This document shows, piece by piece, positions 24,444 to 32,631 of a DNA stretch of 39,316 bases. This DNA is from Clostridia bacterium (GTDB lineage: Bacteria > Bacillota > Clostridia > Christensenellales > Aristaeellaceae). The stretch spans positions 1-39,316 of the forward strand of contig JAFYLS010000005.1 of NCBI GenBank assembly GCA_017550035.1. Direction: 5' to 3'. The translations under genes were made by a program, and so were the position numbers. The notes beneath the pieces were generated by a model. The model made no database searches. It had not been told where the DNA came from and worked only from the letters and a program-made list of their open reading frames with translations. How positions within the stretch are numbered: the first letter of the stretch is position 1; every line of letters begins with the position of its first letter.

Positions 24444-25334
24444 ATGAAAATTCTGGTATTCGGCTCTGCCAATGTGGATCATACCTACCAGATGCCTCAT
24501 CTGGTCCGCGCAGGTGAAACCCTGTCTTCCCGGATCTATGCGAGGAATGCGGGCGGGAAAGGGCTTAATCAGGCTGTAGCACTGGGGAAAGCCGGAAACC
24601 GGGTGTATTTTGCCGGCGCCATCGGAAGCGACGGCGGTTTTCTGCACGAGGAACTGGAACATGCCGGGGTCAATACCCGCTTTCTCCGTCAGGTGGATGC
24701 ACCTACTGGCCATGCGCTCATTCAGGTGGATGAAAACGGGCAAAATGCCATTATTCTCTTTTCCGGCGCCAACGGGCAGATCGCCCCGGAACAGGTGGAT
24801 GAAACGCTGCAGCATTTTGATGCAGGCGATTGGGTGCTTTTGCAGAACGAAATCAGCTGCGGGGAATATATCCTGCGCAAAGCCCACGAGAGGGGCATGC
24901 ATGTGGCGCTGAACCCTTCTCCGATCAGCGCTGAACTGCTTTCCTGGCCGTTGGACAGGACGGATCTGTTCCTGCTCAACGAGGTGGAAGGGGAAGACAT
25001 CACCGGGGAAACGGAACCGGAGCGCATGCTGGAGGAAATGCTGAAAAAGTATCCTGATGCCCGTGTGGTATTGACGCTGGGGGAAAAGGGTGCGCTGTAC
25101 GGAGCGAAAAATGAGCGATTGTATCAGGCGGCGTTTCCCGTAAAGCCGGTGGATACCACGGCAGCCGGCGATACCTTTACCGGCTATTTTTTGCAGTCCG
25201 TTGTGCAGGGAAAACCTTTGCAGGAAGCGCTGCGCACGGCGGCCTGCGCTGCTGCAATAGCTGTCAGCCGGGAGGGTGCGGGAAAATCCATTCCACTGGT
25301 TGATGAAGTGGAAAAAGAACTGCAACAGGGATAA
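24444..25334 (+). CDS. rbsK: Ribokinase (PfkB family)
   Basis: A 296-residue PfkB-family sugar kinase, most like ribokinase, which makes ribose 5-phosphate from ribose and ATP. The substrate-binding GGKGLNQAVALGKAG (residues 32-46), central LNPSPIS and LLNEVEGEDITG, and the anion hole/catalytic loop DTTAAGDTFTGYF with the catalytic Asp are all present. Its start has AAAGGAG about 9 bases upstream. It follows the flavodiiron gene by 23 bases and ends at a hairpin terminator. No ribose transporter, RbsD or nucleosidase adjoins it; the ribose-type importer lies 5.6 kb away. Another sugar or nucleoside is possible. Confidence 0.88.
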   Translation: MKILVFGSANVDHTYQMPHLVRAGETLSSRIYARNAGGKGLNQAVALGKAGNRVYFAGAIGSDGGFLHEELEHAGVNTRFLRQVDAPTGHALIQVDENGQNAIILFSGANGQIAPEQVDETLQHFDAGDWVLLQNEISCGEYILRKAHERGMHVALNPSPISAELLSWPLDRTDLFLLNEVEGEDITGETEPERMLEEMLKKYPDARVVLTLGEKGALYGAKNERLYQAAFPVKPVDTTAAGDTFTGYFLQSVVQGKPLQEALRTAACAAAIAVSREGAGKSIPLVDEVEKELQQG

Positions 25335-25339
25335 ACCAA

Positions 25340-25365
25340 AAGGCGCTGCTAAAACAGCGCTTTTT
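25340..25365 (+). terminator. Terminator of fprA-rbsK
   Basis: A 6-bp GC core stem (gcgctg / cagcgc), extended to nine pairs by weaker pairs, followed by TTTTT, directly after the ribokinase stop codon. Confidence 0.85.
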
Positions 25366-25506
25366 GCTTGGAAAATTGTTACATTTCTTTGGGTCAAAAT
25401 AGCGTCTGCCCTGAATCAATATCTGCCGTTTTCCGGCGGCGGAAAGCACAAAATATACCCATATAATGTCATTGTATTACAATTTTCGCACATTTTCTTT
25501 GGCGTA

Positions 25507-25535
25507 TTGAAATTGTGGTTCTTTTCTGATAGGAT
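25507..25535 (+). promoter_or_regulatory. Promoter of the 161-residue protein gene
   Basis: TTGAAA at 25507-25512, a 17-bp spacer and TAGGAT at 25530-25535. The sequence from 25366 to here is AT-richer, and I see nothing else in it. Confidence 0.6.
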
Positions 25536-25585
25536 ACCATATGTAGGCTTTTGCCGATTTTTTGTGTGCGAATGAGGTACGAATG

Positions 25586-26071
25586 ATGAGCGGATGGATG
25601 TTGGCGGCAATGGTAGCCTGTTTTGTGGCGTCCGTTGCGCTCCTGGTTGGAGACCGTGTTCGCCGCGCTCATCAGGAACTGGCTATGAAGCGTATGCGCG
25701 CCAGTGCACTCTATGCCGAAATCTACGAACTGATCCTCTATGCACAGCGCTATGATCTGGACGAAATCCGCATTGAGCGGGACCGCATTTCCTTTTTCAG
25801 TATGATTCCGCCCGGATGTATCGGTGTGTTTGATTTGACTTTGGGCGGTTACCGGTATCTGAATCCCGGCAAAGTGTATGCGCTGATGCAGGTACTGGCC
25901 ATAGACTTGCCTCAGCTGCAGAGCGCGCGGCAGTACCGTCTGCGCAGGTACCGTGTAATGCGCCCCAACGGGCAGATGGATGTGGCGTATGCTTATACCG
26001 CCAAATCGGCCTATAAGGCAAAAGTGCTGGTTAAGCGGCGCAATTTGCAGTATGACCCCTATGTAACATAA
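25586..26071 (+). CDS. Unknown protein with one N-terminal membrane helix
   Basis: A 161-residue protein I do not recognise. It begins with one hydrophobic segment (MLAAMVACFVASVALLVG) followed by a basic stretch (DRVRRAHQELAMKRMR), predicting a single N-terminal anchor with the rest in the cytoplasm. The soluble part is basic, with many Tyr and Arg residues (RQYRLRRYRVMRP). GAGGT lies 7 bases before ATG 25586 and 4 bases before the ATG at 25583; the earlier TTG at 25562 has no ribosome binding site. It has its own promoter and a strong terminator. Confidence 0.75.
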   Translation: MSGWMLAAMVACFVASVALLVGDRVRRAHQELAMKRMRASALYAEIYELILYAQRYDLDEIRIERDRISFFSMIPPGCIGVFDLTLGGYRYLNPGKVYALMQVLAIDLPQLQSARQYRLRRYRVMRPNGQMDVAYAYTAKSAYKAKVLVKRRNLQYDPYVT

Positions 26072-26083
26072 AATGTATGAAAT

Positions 26084-26115
26084 AAGCGGTGAAGGAAACT
26101 TCACCGCTTCTTTTT
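26084..26115 (+). terminator. Terminator of the 161-residue protein gene
   Basis: A perfect 10-bp stem (aagcggtgaa / ttcaccgctt, 6-nt loop) followed by CTTTTTG. A second hairpin with seven T on this strand lies at 26192-26214, inside the 3' end of recO. Confidence 0.88.
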
Positions 26116-26181
26116 GTGTTTTTTAGTTTTTTGTGTTTTGTATTTTTTCGTTTTCCTCTTTATATCCGTGCGTTCCTGCAG

Positions 26182-26907
26182 TCAGCGCAAACCCCGCCCG
26201 GCGGGGATTTTTTTGTCCAGCCGGCTTTCTACATATTCCCGCAAAAGCAGGAAGGGAGCATCTTCCGGGGGACAAGCTGTTTTTTCAATGCCGTTTTTCA
26301 GCACATCCTGCATCCACAGAATCTGCTGCGGATAGACCCTCACGCCGCGGCTGAGGCTGTCGCCGCACTGGGAACAGCAAAGACCGCCTTCTTCAATATC
26401 CATCAGATAAGCTTCTTCGGGAGCAACATGCTTACCGCAGCGGATGCAGTGGGAAAGCCGGGGGCGGTAGCCCATGGCGGCGGCAAACAGCAGCAGGAAT
26501 GCTGCCGTTACCGAGCGGGGCTCCATATCCTTATAGGCAATGCGGGAAAGGGAACGGGTGAGGAGGGTGAACAGGTCCATGGCCCTCTCGCCCGGCTGTG
26601 CTGCCGCTTCGCAGATAGCCAGCATGTAGGTGGCCCAGGTCAACAGATCATAATCCTCTCTGAGGGGATAAAAACTGTCCTGCAGCTGACAGGCAGAAAC
26701 GGTCATGCGGCCTTTTCCGGCAAACAGCACATATTCTCCCAATGCAAACCATTCGCTGCAGCTCAGCAGCGGGCTCTGGGGGCGTTTGCAGCCCCTGCAC
26801 AGGGCGTCTATGCGCCCGTGAGTGGGGGAAAGCAGCGTCAGCATGCGGTCGTTTTCCCGGTAATCGGCATGGCGCAGCACAAGGCCCAGCGTTTTGACAG
26901 ACGGCAT
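26182..26907 (-). CDS. recO: DNA repair protein RecO
   Basis: A 241-residue RecO, which loads RecA onto single-stranded DNA together with RecR and anneals complementary strands. The N-terminal OB-fold reads TLGLVLRHADYRENDRMLTL followed by SPTHGRIDALCRGCKRP. The helical C-terminal domain includes a four-cysteine zinc finger (CIRCGKHV ... LCCSQCGD). The ATG at 26907 follows GGGAG by about 8 bases. The unusual feature is context: recO starts only about 4 bases after the last permease gene of an ABC exporter and has no visible promoter of its own, so it appears to be the fourth gene of that operon. Its 3' end carries a GC hairpin (ccccgc / gcgggg). Confidence 0.93.
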   Translation of the reverse strand: MPSVKTLGLVLRHADYRENDRMLTLLSPTHGRIDALCRGCKRPQSPLLSCSEWFALGEYVLFAGKGRMTVSACQLQDSFYPLREDYDLLTWATYMLAICEAAAQPGERAMDLFTLLTRSLSRIAYKDMEPRSVTAAFLLLFAAAMGYRPRLSHCIRCGKHVAPEEAYLMDIEEGGLCCSQCGDSLSRGVRVYPQQILWMQDVLKNGIEKTACPPEDAPFLLLREYVESRLDKKIPAGRGLR

Positions 26908-26911
26908 CAAA

Positions 26912-27709
26912 TCAACTCCCGGTGGAACGGTAGTGTTTCAGGGATCTCTGGAACACGGTATACATGATGAGGAAGGATACAAGCCCTGAAAGCGGCGTGA
27001 CAAAGGCGGCCCATCCGGGCAGATTCAGAATCTGCATATCCAGGATATAGGCGGCCGGCACATGCAGCGTCAGCGCAAAGGGCGCTATCACGGTGAACAT
27101 GATCTTTAAAGGGCCCGGGTAAATGTCAATGGGGTACTGGCAGGTGCTGCGTCCGCCGTAGGTGAATACATTGACCATTTCGATGGATTTGACCGAATGC
27201 ATGCAGGTGACGGCCTCAATCATGAACAGTGCTGTGATCAGCAGGAAGCCGCCTGCAATGCTTTCCAGAAGCAGCAGCGCTTTGGGCAGCGTCCAGACAA
27301 TCTGGCAGGCTCTTGACCCGGTGCACAGCGCCGCAATGCCGATTGCAATACAGCCCAGCCTTCGTGGGTCCACTGCGTAGCAGCAAACCTGCGTTAATAT
27401 GCCCCGGGGACGCAGCAGCATGGTATCCAGTGCGCCGGATTGTACCACCGGGCTGAAGTTGGAAATGCCCCTGCCAAAACATTCCACCAGATAGAAGGTG
27501 ATGGTCATCATGCCAAAAAAGAACAGGATGTGTTTTCCCTGCCATTGACCGATTCGTTGGAAACGGTCAATCAGCAGCATGACGGCAAACAATTCGCCGC
27601 CCTGCATGATGATTTGGGAAAGCGTGTTCAGCAGAAAGGAGCGGGGGTATTCCATCTGGCAGCGCATGAGCATTTTCATGGAGCGCAGGTAAAGCTTGAT
27701 CGTATCCAT
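26912..27709 (-). CDS. ABC-2 family permease subunit (second)
   Basis: A 265-residue membrane protein with about six helices, of the ABC-2-type exporter family whose operons contain two different permeases and one ATPase. Recognisable points are the N-terminal basic amphipathic start (MDTIKLYLRSMKMLMRCQME), the GRGISNFSPVVQSGALDTML coupling-loop region and the PLSGLVSFLIMYTVF end. ATG 27709 was chosen because GGAGG lies 8 bases upstream and the previous gene stops 4 bases before it. The substrate is unknown; related systems export lipids, peptides or polyketides. It acts with 27714-28565 and 28562-29524. Confidence 0.83.
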   Translation of the reverse strand: MDTIKLYLRSMKMLMRCQMEYPRSFLLNTLSQIIMQGGELFAVMLLIDRFQRIGQWQGKHILFFFGMMTITFYLVECFGRGISNFSPVVQSGALDTMLLRPRGILTQVCCYAVDPRRLGCIAIGIAALCTGSRACQIVWTLPKALLLLESIAGGFLLITALFMIEAVTCMHSVKSIEMVNVFTYGGRSTCQYPIDIYPGPLKIMFTVIAPFALTLHVPAAYILDMQILNLPGWAAFVTPLSGLVSFLIMYTVFQRSLKHYRSTGS

Positions 27710-27713
27710 ATCC

Positions 27714-28565
27714 TTACCCTCCCTGCACAATCATATGCTTCTGGTTGCGGTGCCACATGAAGTATCCCAACGCGATCAGCGCGCAGGTCCAGAAAACCTG
27801 AATACCGATGGTTTCTATGGACTGCATGAAGGTGTATTCGCCGGTGTAGATGCGGATAGGCGCATCCAGCAACTGTGCGTAGGGCGTCAGGCGGATGAAC
27901 TTCTGCCACTTGTCCGGGAACAGCGTCAGGGGCAGAAGATTGCCGCAGAAGGTGACCAGCAGCAGGTTCATGGCGGATGTGATGCCGCTGTTGTCCAGAG
28001 AGCGAATGGTGAATGCCATGGCAATGTTGCTCATGGCGCAGGTGCACAGAAGACCCATGAACAGGGCGAGCAGGAACATGCCCAGCTGCCAGACGCCTGC
28101 TGGCAGGGAAATGCCCCAGGGTGCGGGCAAAAGGAATGCAATCAGCAGCATGGGAACGGCGCGCAGCGTGCTTCCCACCAGCTTCTGGGCCATGGCCCGG
28201 GTATAGTAGAACCCGTAGGGCGAAAGGGGGCGGCACATTTCATAGGCCATGCCGCCGGTGCGTACCGTCTGCATCAGTTCGCTGTCCGTGGAAAGAAGCA
28301 TGCGGAAGCAGCTCTGCTGCAGCCAGACGTAAGTGACGGTCTGGGCAAGCGGCACTGTCTGGGGCGCACTTTGATACAGCGTGGTGTACAGGGCAATGAG
28401 CATGAGTCCGAAAAACACCTGCGTGATGATGCCGCCCAGCGCGGCGCCCCTGTACTGGGTTTCAATGCGGAAACGCATCATGAACACGCTGAAGTAGGGT
28501 TTCAGACGGCGGAGCAGGGAATGGGGCGAAAGGGGACGTAGGAAGCGAATGCACAGGTTCATCAT
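27714..28565 (-). CDS. ABC-2 family permease subunit (first)
   Basis: A 283-residue membrane protein with six predicted helices of the ABC-2 exporter family. The N-terminal loop reads FRIETQYRGAALGGIITQVF, and the family's central 'M..E..RPLSPYGFYYTRA' loop is present before helix 3. Its ATG overlaps the stop of the ATPase gene by three bases, so translation is coupled; GAGGAG lies 8 bases upstream. It should pair with the second permease to form the channel driven by the ATPase. Confidence 0.85.
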   Translation of the reverse strand: MMNLCIRFLRPLSPHSLLRRLKPYFSVFMMRFRIETQYRGAALGGIITQVFFGLMLIALYTTLYQSAPQTVPLAQTVTYVWLQQSCFRMLLSTDSELMQTVRTGGMAYEMCRPLSPYGFYYTRAMAQKLVGSTLRAVPMLLIAFLLPAPWGISLPAGVWQLGMFLLALFMGLLCTCAMSNIAMAFTIRSLDNSGITSAMNLLLVTFCGNLLPLTLFPDKWQKFIRLTPYAQLLDAPIRIYTGEYTFMQSIETIGIQVFWTCALIALGYFMWHRNQKHMIVQGG

Positions 28566-29524
28566 AAGTGCATCTCCTCGTACATCCGGGCAATCATGTG
28601 ATCAATGGACTGCTTTTCGGCACTCAGTTCGGAAAGCGTTCCGGCGCTCTGCAGCAGCTGGATCAGCGTGGGCGTTTGTATTTTCTGCGGGTCATAGGCA
28701 ATCTGCCATGCGCCGTCCCTATGGGTTGCCGCGCAGCCTTCGGGCAGGGCGGGCAGCAGGGCAGGGGAGGCATAGCGGATGTTCAGGAACTGCAGCGTAT
28801 CGTACCGGGAGAGCAGATCACGCAGGTGTCCGTCAAAGAGCAGTTTGCCGTGGCCCAGCACGCACACTCTGCTGCACAGCTCCTGAATGTCATCCATGTC
28901 GTGGGTGGTCAGCAAAATGGTGGTCTTGTTCCGGGCGTTTTCTTCCTTTAGGAATTCCCGAAGTTTCAGTTTGCTCACGGCATCCAGCCCGATGGTTGGT
29001 TCATCCAGAAACAGCAGTTCAGGGCTGTGCAGGAGAGAGCCGCACAATTCTGCCCGCATGCGCTGCCCCAGACTCAACTGTCTCAGCGGCGTGCGGATGA
29101 AGTCTTCAAGCGCCAGTGCTTCGCTTAGTTCTCCCAACCGCTTTTTCCATTGTTCTTCCGGAACACGGTAAATGTCCCGGAGCAGTTTGTAGCTGTCCAT
29201 GGGCGCTACGTCCCACCACAATTGGGTGCGCTGTCCGAACACGACGCCGATATGGCGCACGTGCTCCTTGCGTTCCAGCCAGGGAATGCGTCCGTTTACC
29301 GTGGCGCTGCCGCCGTCCGGGGTTAGGATGCCGCTGAGGATTTTAACCGTTGTGGATTTGCCGGCGCCGTTGGGGCCGATGTACCCCACCAATTCGCCTT
29401 TATCGATGGAAAATGACACATCGCTCAGAGCGTGAACGGTTTCTTTGTCTCTCCGGAAACTGTGCGGACGCTTTTTTCGCAGCGTGAAAGATTTTTGCAG
29501 AGATGTGACCTGAATATAGGGCAT
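28562..29524 (-). CDS. ABC-2 exporter ATP-binding protein
   Basis: A 320-residue ATPase that powers the exporter. Walker A is GPNGAGKST (residues 50-58), the signature is LSLGQRMRAE and Walker B is LLFLDEPTIGLD, with the switch His in LLTTHDMDD. The stretch TLRKKRPHSFRRDKETVHAL between the first two strands is a typical insertion of the branch working with paired ABC-2 permeases. A helical C-terminal extension of about 80 residues follows. ATG 29524 follows AAAGGAC by about 10 bases; an ATG at 29542 (MKGHTAM) is an alternative. It is the first gene of the operon ATPase-permease-permease-recO. Confidence 0.9.
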   Translation of the reverse strand: MPYIQVTSLQKSFTLRKKRPHSFRRDKETVHALSDVSFSIDKGELVGYIGPNGAGKSTTVKILSGILTPDGGSATVNGRIPWLERKEHVRHIGVVFGQRTQLWWDVAPMDSYKLLRDIYRVPEEQWKKRLGELSEALALEDFIRTPLRQLSLGQRMRAELCGSLLHSPELLFLDEPTIGLDAVSKLKLREFLKEENARNKTTILLTTHDMDDIQELCSRVCVLGHGKLLFDGHLRDLLSRYDTLQFLNIRYASPALLPALPEGCAATHRDGAWQIAYDPQKIQTPTLIQLLQSAGTLSELSAEKQSIDHMIARMYEEMHL

Positions 29525-29542
29525 GGCTGTATGTCCTTTCAT

Positions 29543-29894
29543 GGGTACAGTGCGGAGTAGCATACCAAAATGGTGCGCAATCTCCACAAATGCGCGTAAA
29601 CGGCACGCAGATGCGGTAAGTATCTCCACTTTAGAACGAGGAACGTGCATATATCGGCAACGAAATGCCACTTGTATGAAAATGATGGAATGAAGGCCGA
29701 TGCGCGGTATGCACGAGAGGGATGGTGCGTTATTTTACCATGTACCCCTGTGGGTGTCAAGGGAAGCGTCCATTTGCTTCCCGGTATGGCACAAATTTTC
29801 AACATTTTCTGACAAGCTGCCGAATGTGGGAGAAAAACAGCATAAAATGACAAAAAATAGAACGAATATGGCACAAAACGATGGGGTGGCGTAA
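29543..29894. other. Intergenic region between the exporter operon and the sugar importer
   Basis: About 350 bases without a gene. It must hold the minus-strand promoter of the exporter operon, but no convincing -35/-10 pair was found there. Short open frames in it lack ribosome binding sites and family features. No clear operator palindrome or cre site was recognised. Confidence 0.5.
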
Positions 29895-29924
29895 TTGACA
29901 ATGGTGGAATGAATGTGCTATTAT
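29895..29924 (+). promoter_or_regulatory. Promoter of the sugar ABC importer operon
   Basis: TTGACA at 29895-29900, an 18-bp spacer and TATTAT at 29919-29924, about 90 bases before the lipoprotein gene. Confidence 0.75.
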
Positions 29925-30015
29925 TCATATAGAAATAAAGAGTGCAGGACTGTTGTTTGACGTCTGCGCTCCAGCGGCGAAATGCTGCGAAAAAAGAAAC
30001 GGAGGATATTTTCTT

Positions 30016-30990
30016 ATGAAGAAGTTCCTGGCTATCCTGCTGGCGATCTGCCTGTGTGTGGGTCTGACCGCCTGCTCCGCTCCCAAGGCTCCCGAAGCTC
30101 CCAAGGCTGACGAAGCTCCCGCCAAAATCAAGATTGGTATTCTGGCTCCCGCTGTGACTCACGGCTGGGTTGCCGGCGTGGCTTATCAGGCTGAACAGCG
30201 CTGCAAGGAACTGGCTGACACTGTGGAATACAAGGTTGCTACTTCCAACAACGCTGAAGAAATGACCGCTCAGCTGGACGACCTGAAGACCTGGGGCGCC
30301 GACGCCATCGTGGCTTTCCCCCAGTGGGAAGGCATGGAAGTGCCCGTTCAGGCTGCCATTGATGAAGGCATCAAGTTCGTCAACTTCGACATCGACATCG
30401 CTTGCACCGGCATCTACAAGGTGACCGGCGACAACGAAGGCATGGGCACCAAGGGCGCCGAATACATCGTGGAAAAGATCGGCAAGACCGGTACTGTCGT
30501 GGCTCTGCCCAACCCCTCTTCCGGTTCCGTTAACGAACTGCGTATGAAGGGCTTCAAGGAAAAGATGGCTGAGATCGCTCCCGAAATGACCATTCTGGAA
30601 TACGCTCTGCCCTCCTTCGCTGCTGCTGACGGCCAGTCTGTTTTTGCTGACGTCCTGACCGCCAATCCCCAGATCGACGCCGTGTTCTCCATCGATGACG
30701 AATCCTCCATCGGCGTGCTGAAGGCCATCGAAGAAGCCGGCCGTACCGACATCAAGGCCATCACCGGCGGCGGCGGCGCTCAGACCTACTTCAAGATGAT
30801 GCCCGAAAACGAAAACATCTGGATCGCTTCCGCCCTGTACAGCCCTCTGATGATGAAGGACGCTGTGGATATGGCTGTGAAGCTGGCCAAGGGTGAAACT
30901 GTGGCTGAAACCGTGGTTGTGATCCCCACCTCCATCGTGGACCGCACCAACGTGGCTGACTACATCGATCCCAACAACACCGTGTACTAA
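30016..30990 (+). CDS. Sugar-binding lipoprotein of an ABC importer (periplasmic-binding type 1)
   Basis: A 324-residue solute-binding lipoprotein. The signal peptide ends in the lipobox LTAC with Cys20, followed by a low-complexity Ala/Pro/Lys/Glu linker (SAPKAPEAPKADEAPAK). The mature part has the ribose/rhamnose-type type-1 fold: IKIGILAPAVTHGWVAGVAY, the hinge regions ADAIVAFPQWEGMEV and INFDID-like FVNFDIDIACTG, and AVFSIDDESSIGVLKAIEEA. It captures a sugar outside the membrane and hands it to the permease at 32632-33672. Codon usage is strongly biased to a few codons, unlike the neighbours, pointing to very high expression. GGAGGA lies 10 bases upstream. Nearby rhaA and rhaD suggest L-rhamnose as the cargo (inference). 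Confidence 0.9.
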   Translation: MKKFLAILLAICLCVGLTACSAPKAPEAPKADEAPAKIKIGILAPAVTHGWVAGVAYQAEQRCKELADTVEYKVATSNNAEEMTAQLDDLKTWGADAIVAFPQWEGMEVPVQAAIDEGIKFVNFDIDIACTGIYKVTGDNEGMGTKGAEYIVEKIGKTGTVVALPNPSSGSVNELRMKGFKEKMAEIAPEMTILEYALPSFAAADGQSVFADVLTANPQIDAVFSIDDESSIGVLKAIEEAGRTDIKAITGGGGAQTYFKMMPENENIWIASALYSPLMMKDAVDMAVKLAKGETVAETVVVIPTSIVDRTNVADYIDPNNTVY

Positions 30991-31036
30991 TCAATGGCCG
31001 GGCTGCTTGCCCGTTTGGCAATAAGCCCGACAACAG

Positions 31037-31075
31037 GAAGGGGCTGCGGCGCGACCGCAGCTCCTTCTTCTTCCA
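31037..31075 (+). promoter_or_regulatory. Intercistronic hairpin, probable partial terminator or mRNA stabiliser
   Basis: A 13-bp stem (gaaggggctgcgg / ccgcagctccttc with one G-T pair, cgcga loop) lies between the binding-protein and ATPase genes and is followed by a broken T-run (ttcttcttcc). Such elements let most transcripts end after the binding protein, giving it in excess. Confidence 0.7.
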
Positions 31076-31121
31076 TTTATCGTAACTTGCAGAGCACTTT
31101 CAGAAACGGATGTGAAAGCGT

Positions 31122-32600
31122 ATGAAGCTGGAAATGAACGGCATCAGCAAGGCATTTGGTCAAAATGCAGTGCTGAAGAGCGTGAGTTTTCATCTGAATG
31201 AGGGCGAAATCTGCGCACTGCTGGGCGAAAACGGCGCAGGCAAAAGCACCCTGATGAATATCCTGGGCGGCGTGATCCAGGCTGATCGGGGAGATATTTT
31301 GCTGGGCGGCGTGAAGCATGCGTTTACTACACCTGCCCAGTCCCTGAGTGCAGGCATTGCCTTCATCCATCAGGAACTGAACCTGATCAACGACCTGACG
31401 GTGTATGAAAATATGTTCATCGGCCGTGAATTGAAGAAGAAAAATGGTTTTCTGGACCATAAGGCAATGATCCGGGAAACGCAGAAGGTATTTGATCAGA
31501 TCGGAATGGATATTGATCCGCGGGCCATGGTACGGGAATTGGACGCATCTTTCAAACAGATCGTGGAAATTTCCCGTGCGCTGATGATGAAGGCCCGGTT
31601 CATCATTATGGATGAGCCCACCACTTCGCTGACGGATCCTGAAATCCAACGCGTGTTTGAAATGCTGCGTACGCTGAAAGCACAGAAGGTGGGAATCGTT
31701 TTCATTTCTCATAAGCTCCGAGAAGTGATGGAGATTTGCGACCGCTATACCGTGCTTCGCGACGGCGTCATGGTGGCGCAGGGGGCTGTACAGGATGTTA
31801 CCACTGCAGATCTGGCCCGGCATATGGTGGGCCATGAGGTGGTTTCCGGTCACCGTGAGGTATCGGACAACCTGGGACAGGAAGTACTGCGGCTGAAAAA
31901 CATGAGTTGTGCGCCGTATTTTGATGGTGTTTCCCTTTCTGTAAAGGCGGGAGAGGTGCTGGGCATTACCGGCCTTCTGGGCGATGGACGCAGCGAACTG
32001 TTCGCTGCTGTGTTTGGTAGTCTGGAAGGTGCTTCCGGAAGTGTATATCTGGATGGAAAAGCGGTCAAAATCCGCAGTACGCTGCAGGCGGTGAAGCTGG
32101 GTATAGGCTATGTGCCCCGCAACCGCAAGGAAAATGGCATCATCAAGGATATGGACATTCTGGATAACGGATCCATTGTGACCTGGGATATGCTGGGCAG
32201 AAAAGGCCTTCTGAATCATAAAAAGCAGCGTGCTGATTTTGAGAAGCAGAAGCAGGCGCTCAGAATCAAACTGGATGATGTTCGAAATGGCATTACCAGC
32301 TTGTCCGGCGGTAATCAGCAGAAAGTAGTACTGGCCAAATGGCTGACACGCAATCCGAAACTGCTGATTCTGGATAACCCAACCCAGGGCGTGGATGTAG
32401 GCGCCAAAGAAGAGATTTATGAAATCATCCTGCGTCTGGCCAGGGAAGGCGTGGCACTGGTGGTGCTTTCTTCTGAAGCGCAGGAAGTGATTCGCGTGTG
32501 TGACCGGGCGCTGGTCATGTACCATGGCAAAGTAGTGGATGAGGTCCGCGGCGAGCGAATGAACGAGCATGAGATCATGCGCCTTGCAACGGGCGGCTGA
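31122..32600 (+). CDS. Sugar ABC importer ATPase with two nucleotide-binding domains (RbsA-like)
   Basis: A 492-residue double ATPase of the ribose/rhamnose-type importer family. The first half has canonical Walker A GENGAGKST (residues 35-43), IHQELNL and Walker B IIMDEPTTSLTD, but a degenerate signature (LDASFKQIVEI). The second half has a degenerate Walker A (GLLGDGRSEL), a canonical signature LSGGNQQKVVLAKWL and a Walker B in which the catalytic Glu is Asn419 (LLILDNPTQGVD). Only one of the two composite sites therefore looks catalytic. It energises the permease encoded next. The ATG at 31122 has only a weak ribosome binding site, matching the lower expected level relative to the lipoprotein. 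Confidence 0.92.
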   Translation: MKLEMNGISKAFGQNAVLKSVSFHLNEGEICALLGENGAGKSTLMNILGGVIQADRGDILLGGVKHAFTTPAQSLSAGIAFIHQELNLINDLTVYENMFIGRELKKKNGFLDHKAMIRETQKVFDQIGMDIDPRAMVRELDASFKQIVEISRALMMKARFIIMDEPTTSLTDPEIQRVFEMLRTLKAQKVGIVFISHKLREVMEICDRYTVLRDGVMVAQGAVQDVTTADLARHMVGHEVVSGHREVSDNLGQEVLRLKNMSCAPYFDGVSLSVKAGEVLGITGLLGDGRSELFAAVFGSLEGASGSVYLDGKAVKIRSTLQAVKLGIGYVPRNRKENGIIKDMDILDNGSIVTWDMLGRKGLLNHKKQRADFEKQKQALRIKLDDVRNGITSLSGGNQQKVVLAKWLTRNPKLLILDNPTQGVDVGAKEEIYEIILRLAREGVALVVLSSEAQEVIRVCDRALVMYHGKVVDEVRGERMNEHEIMRLATGG

Positions 32601-32631
32601 TACGGAAAACGCGGTACAGGAGGAATTGAAC

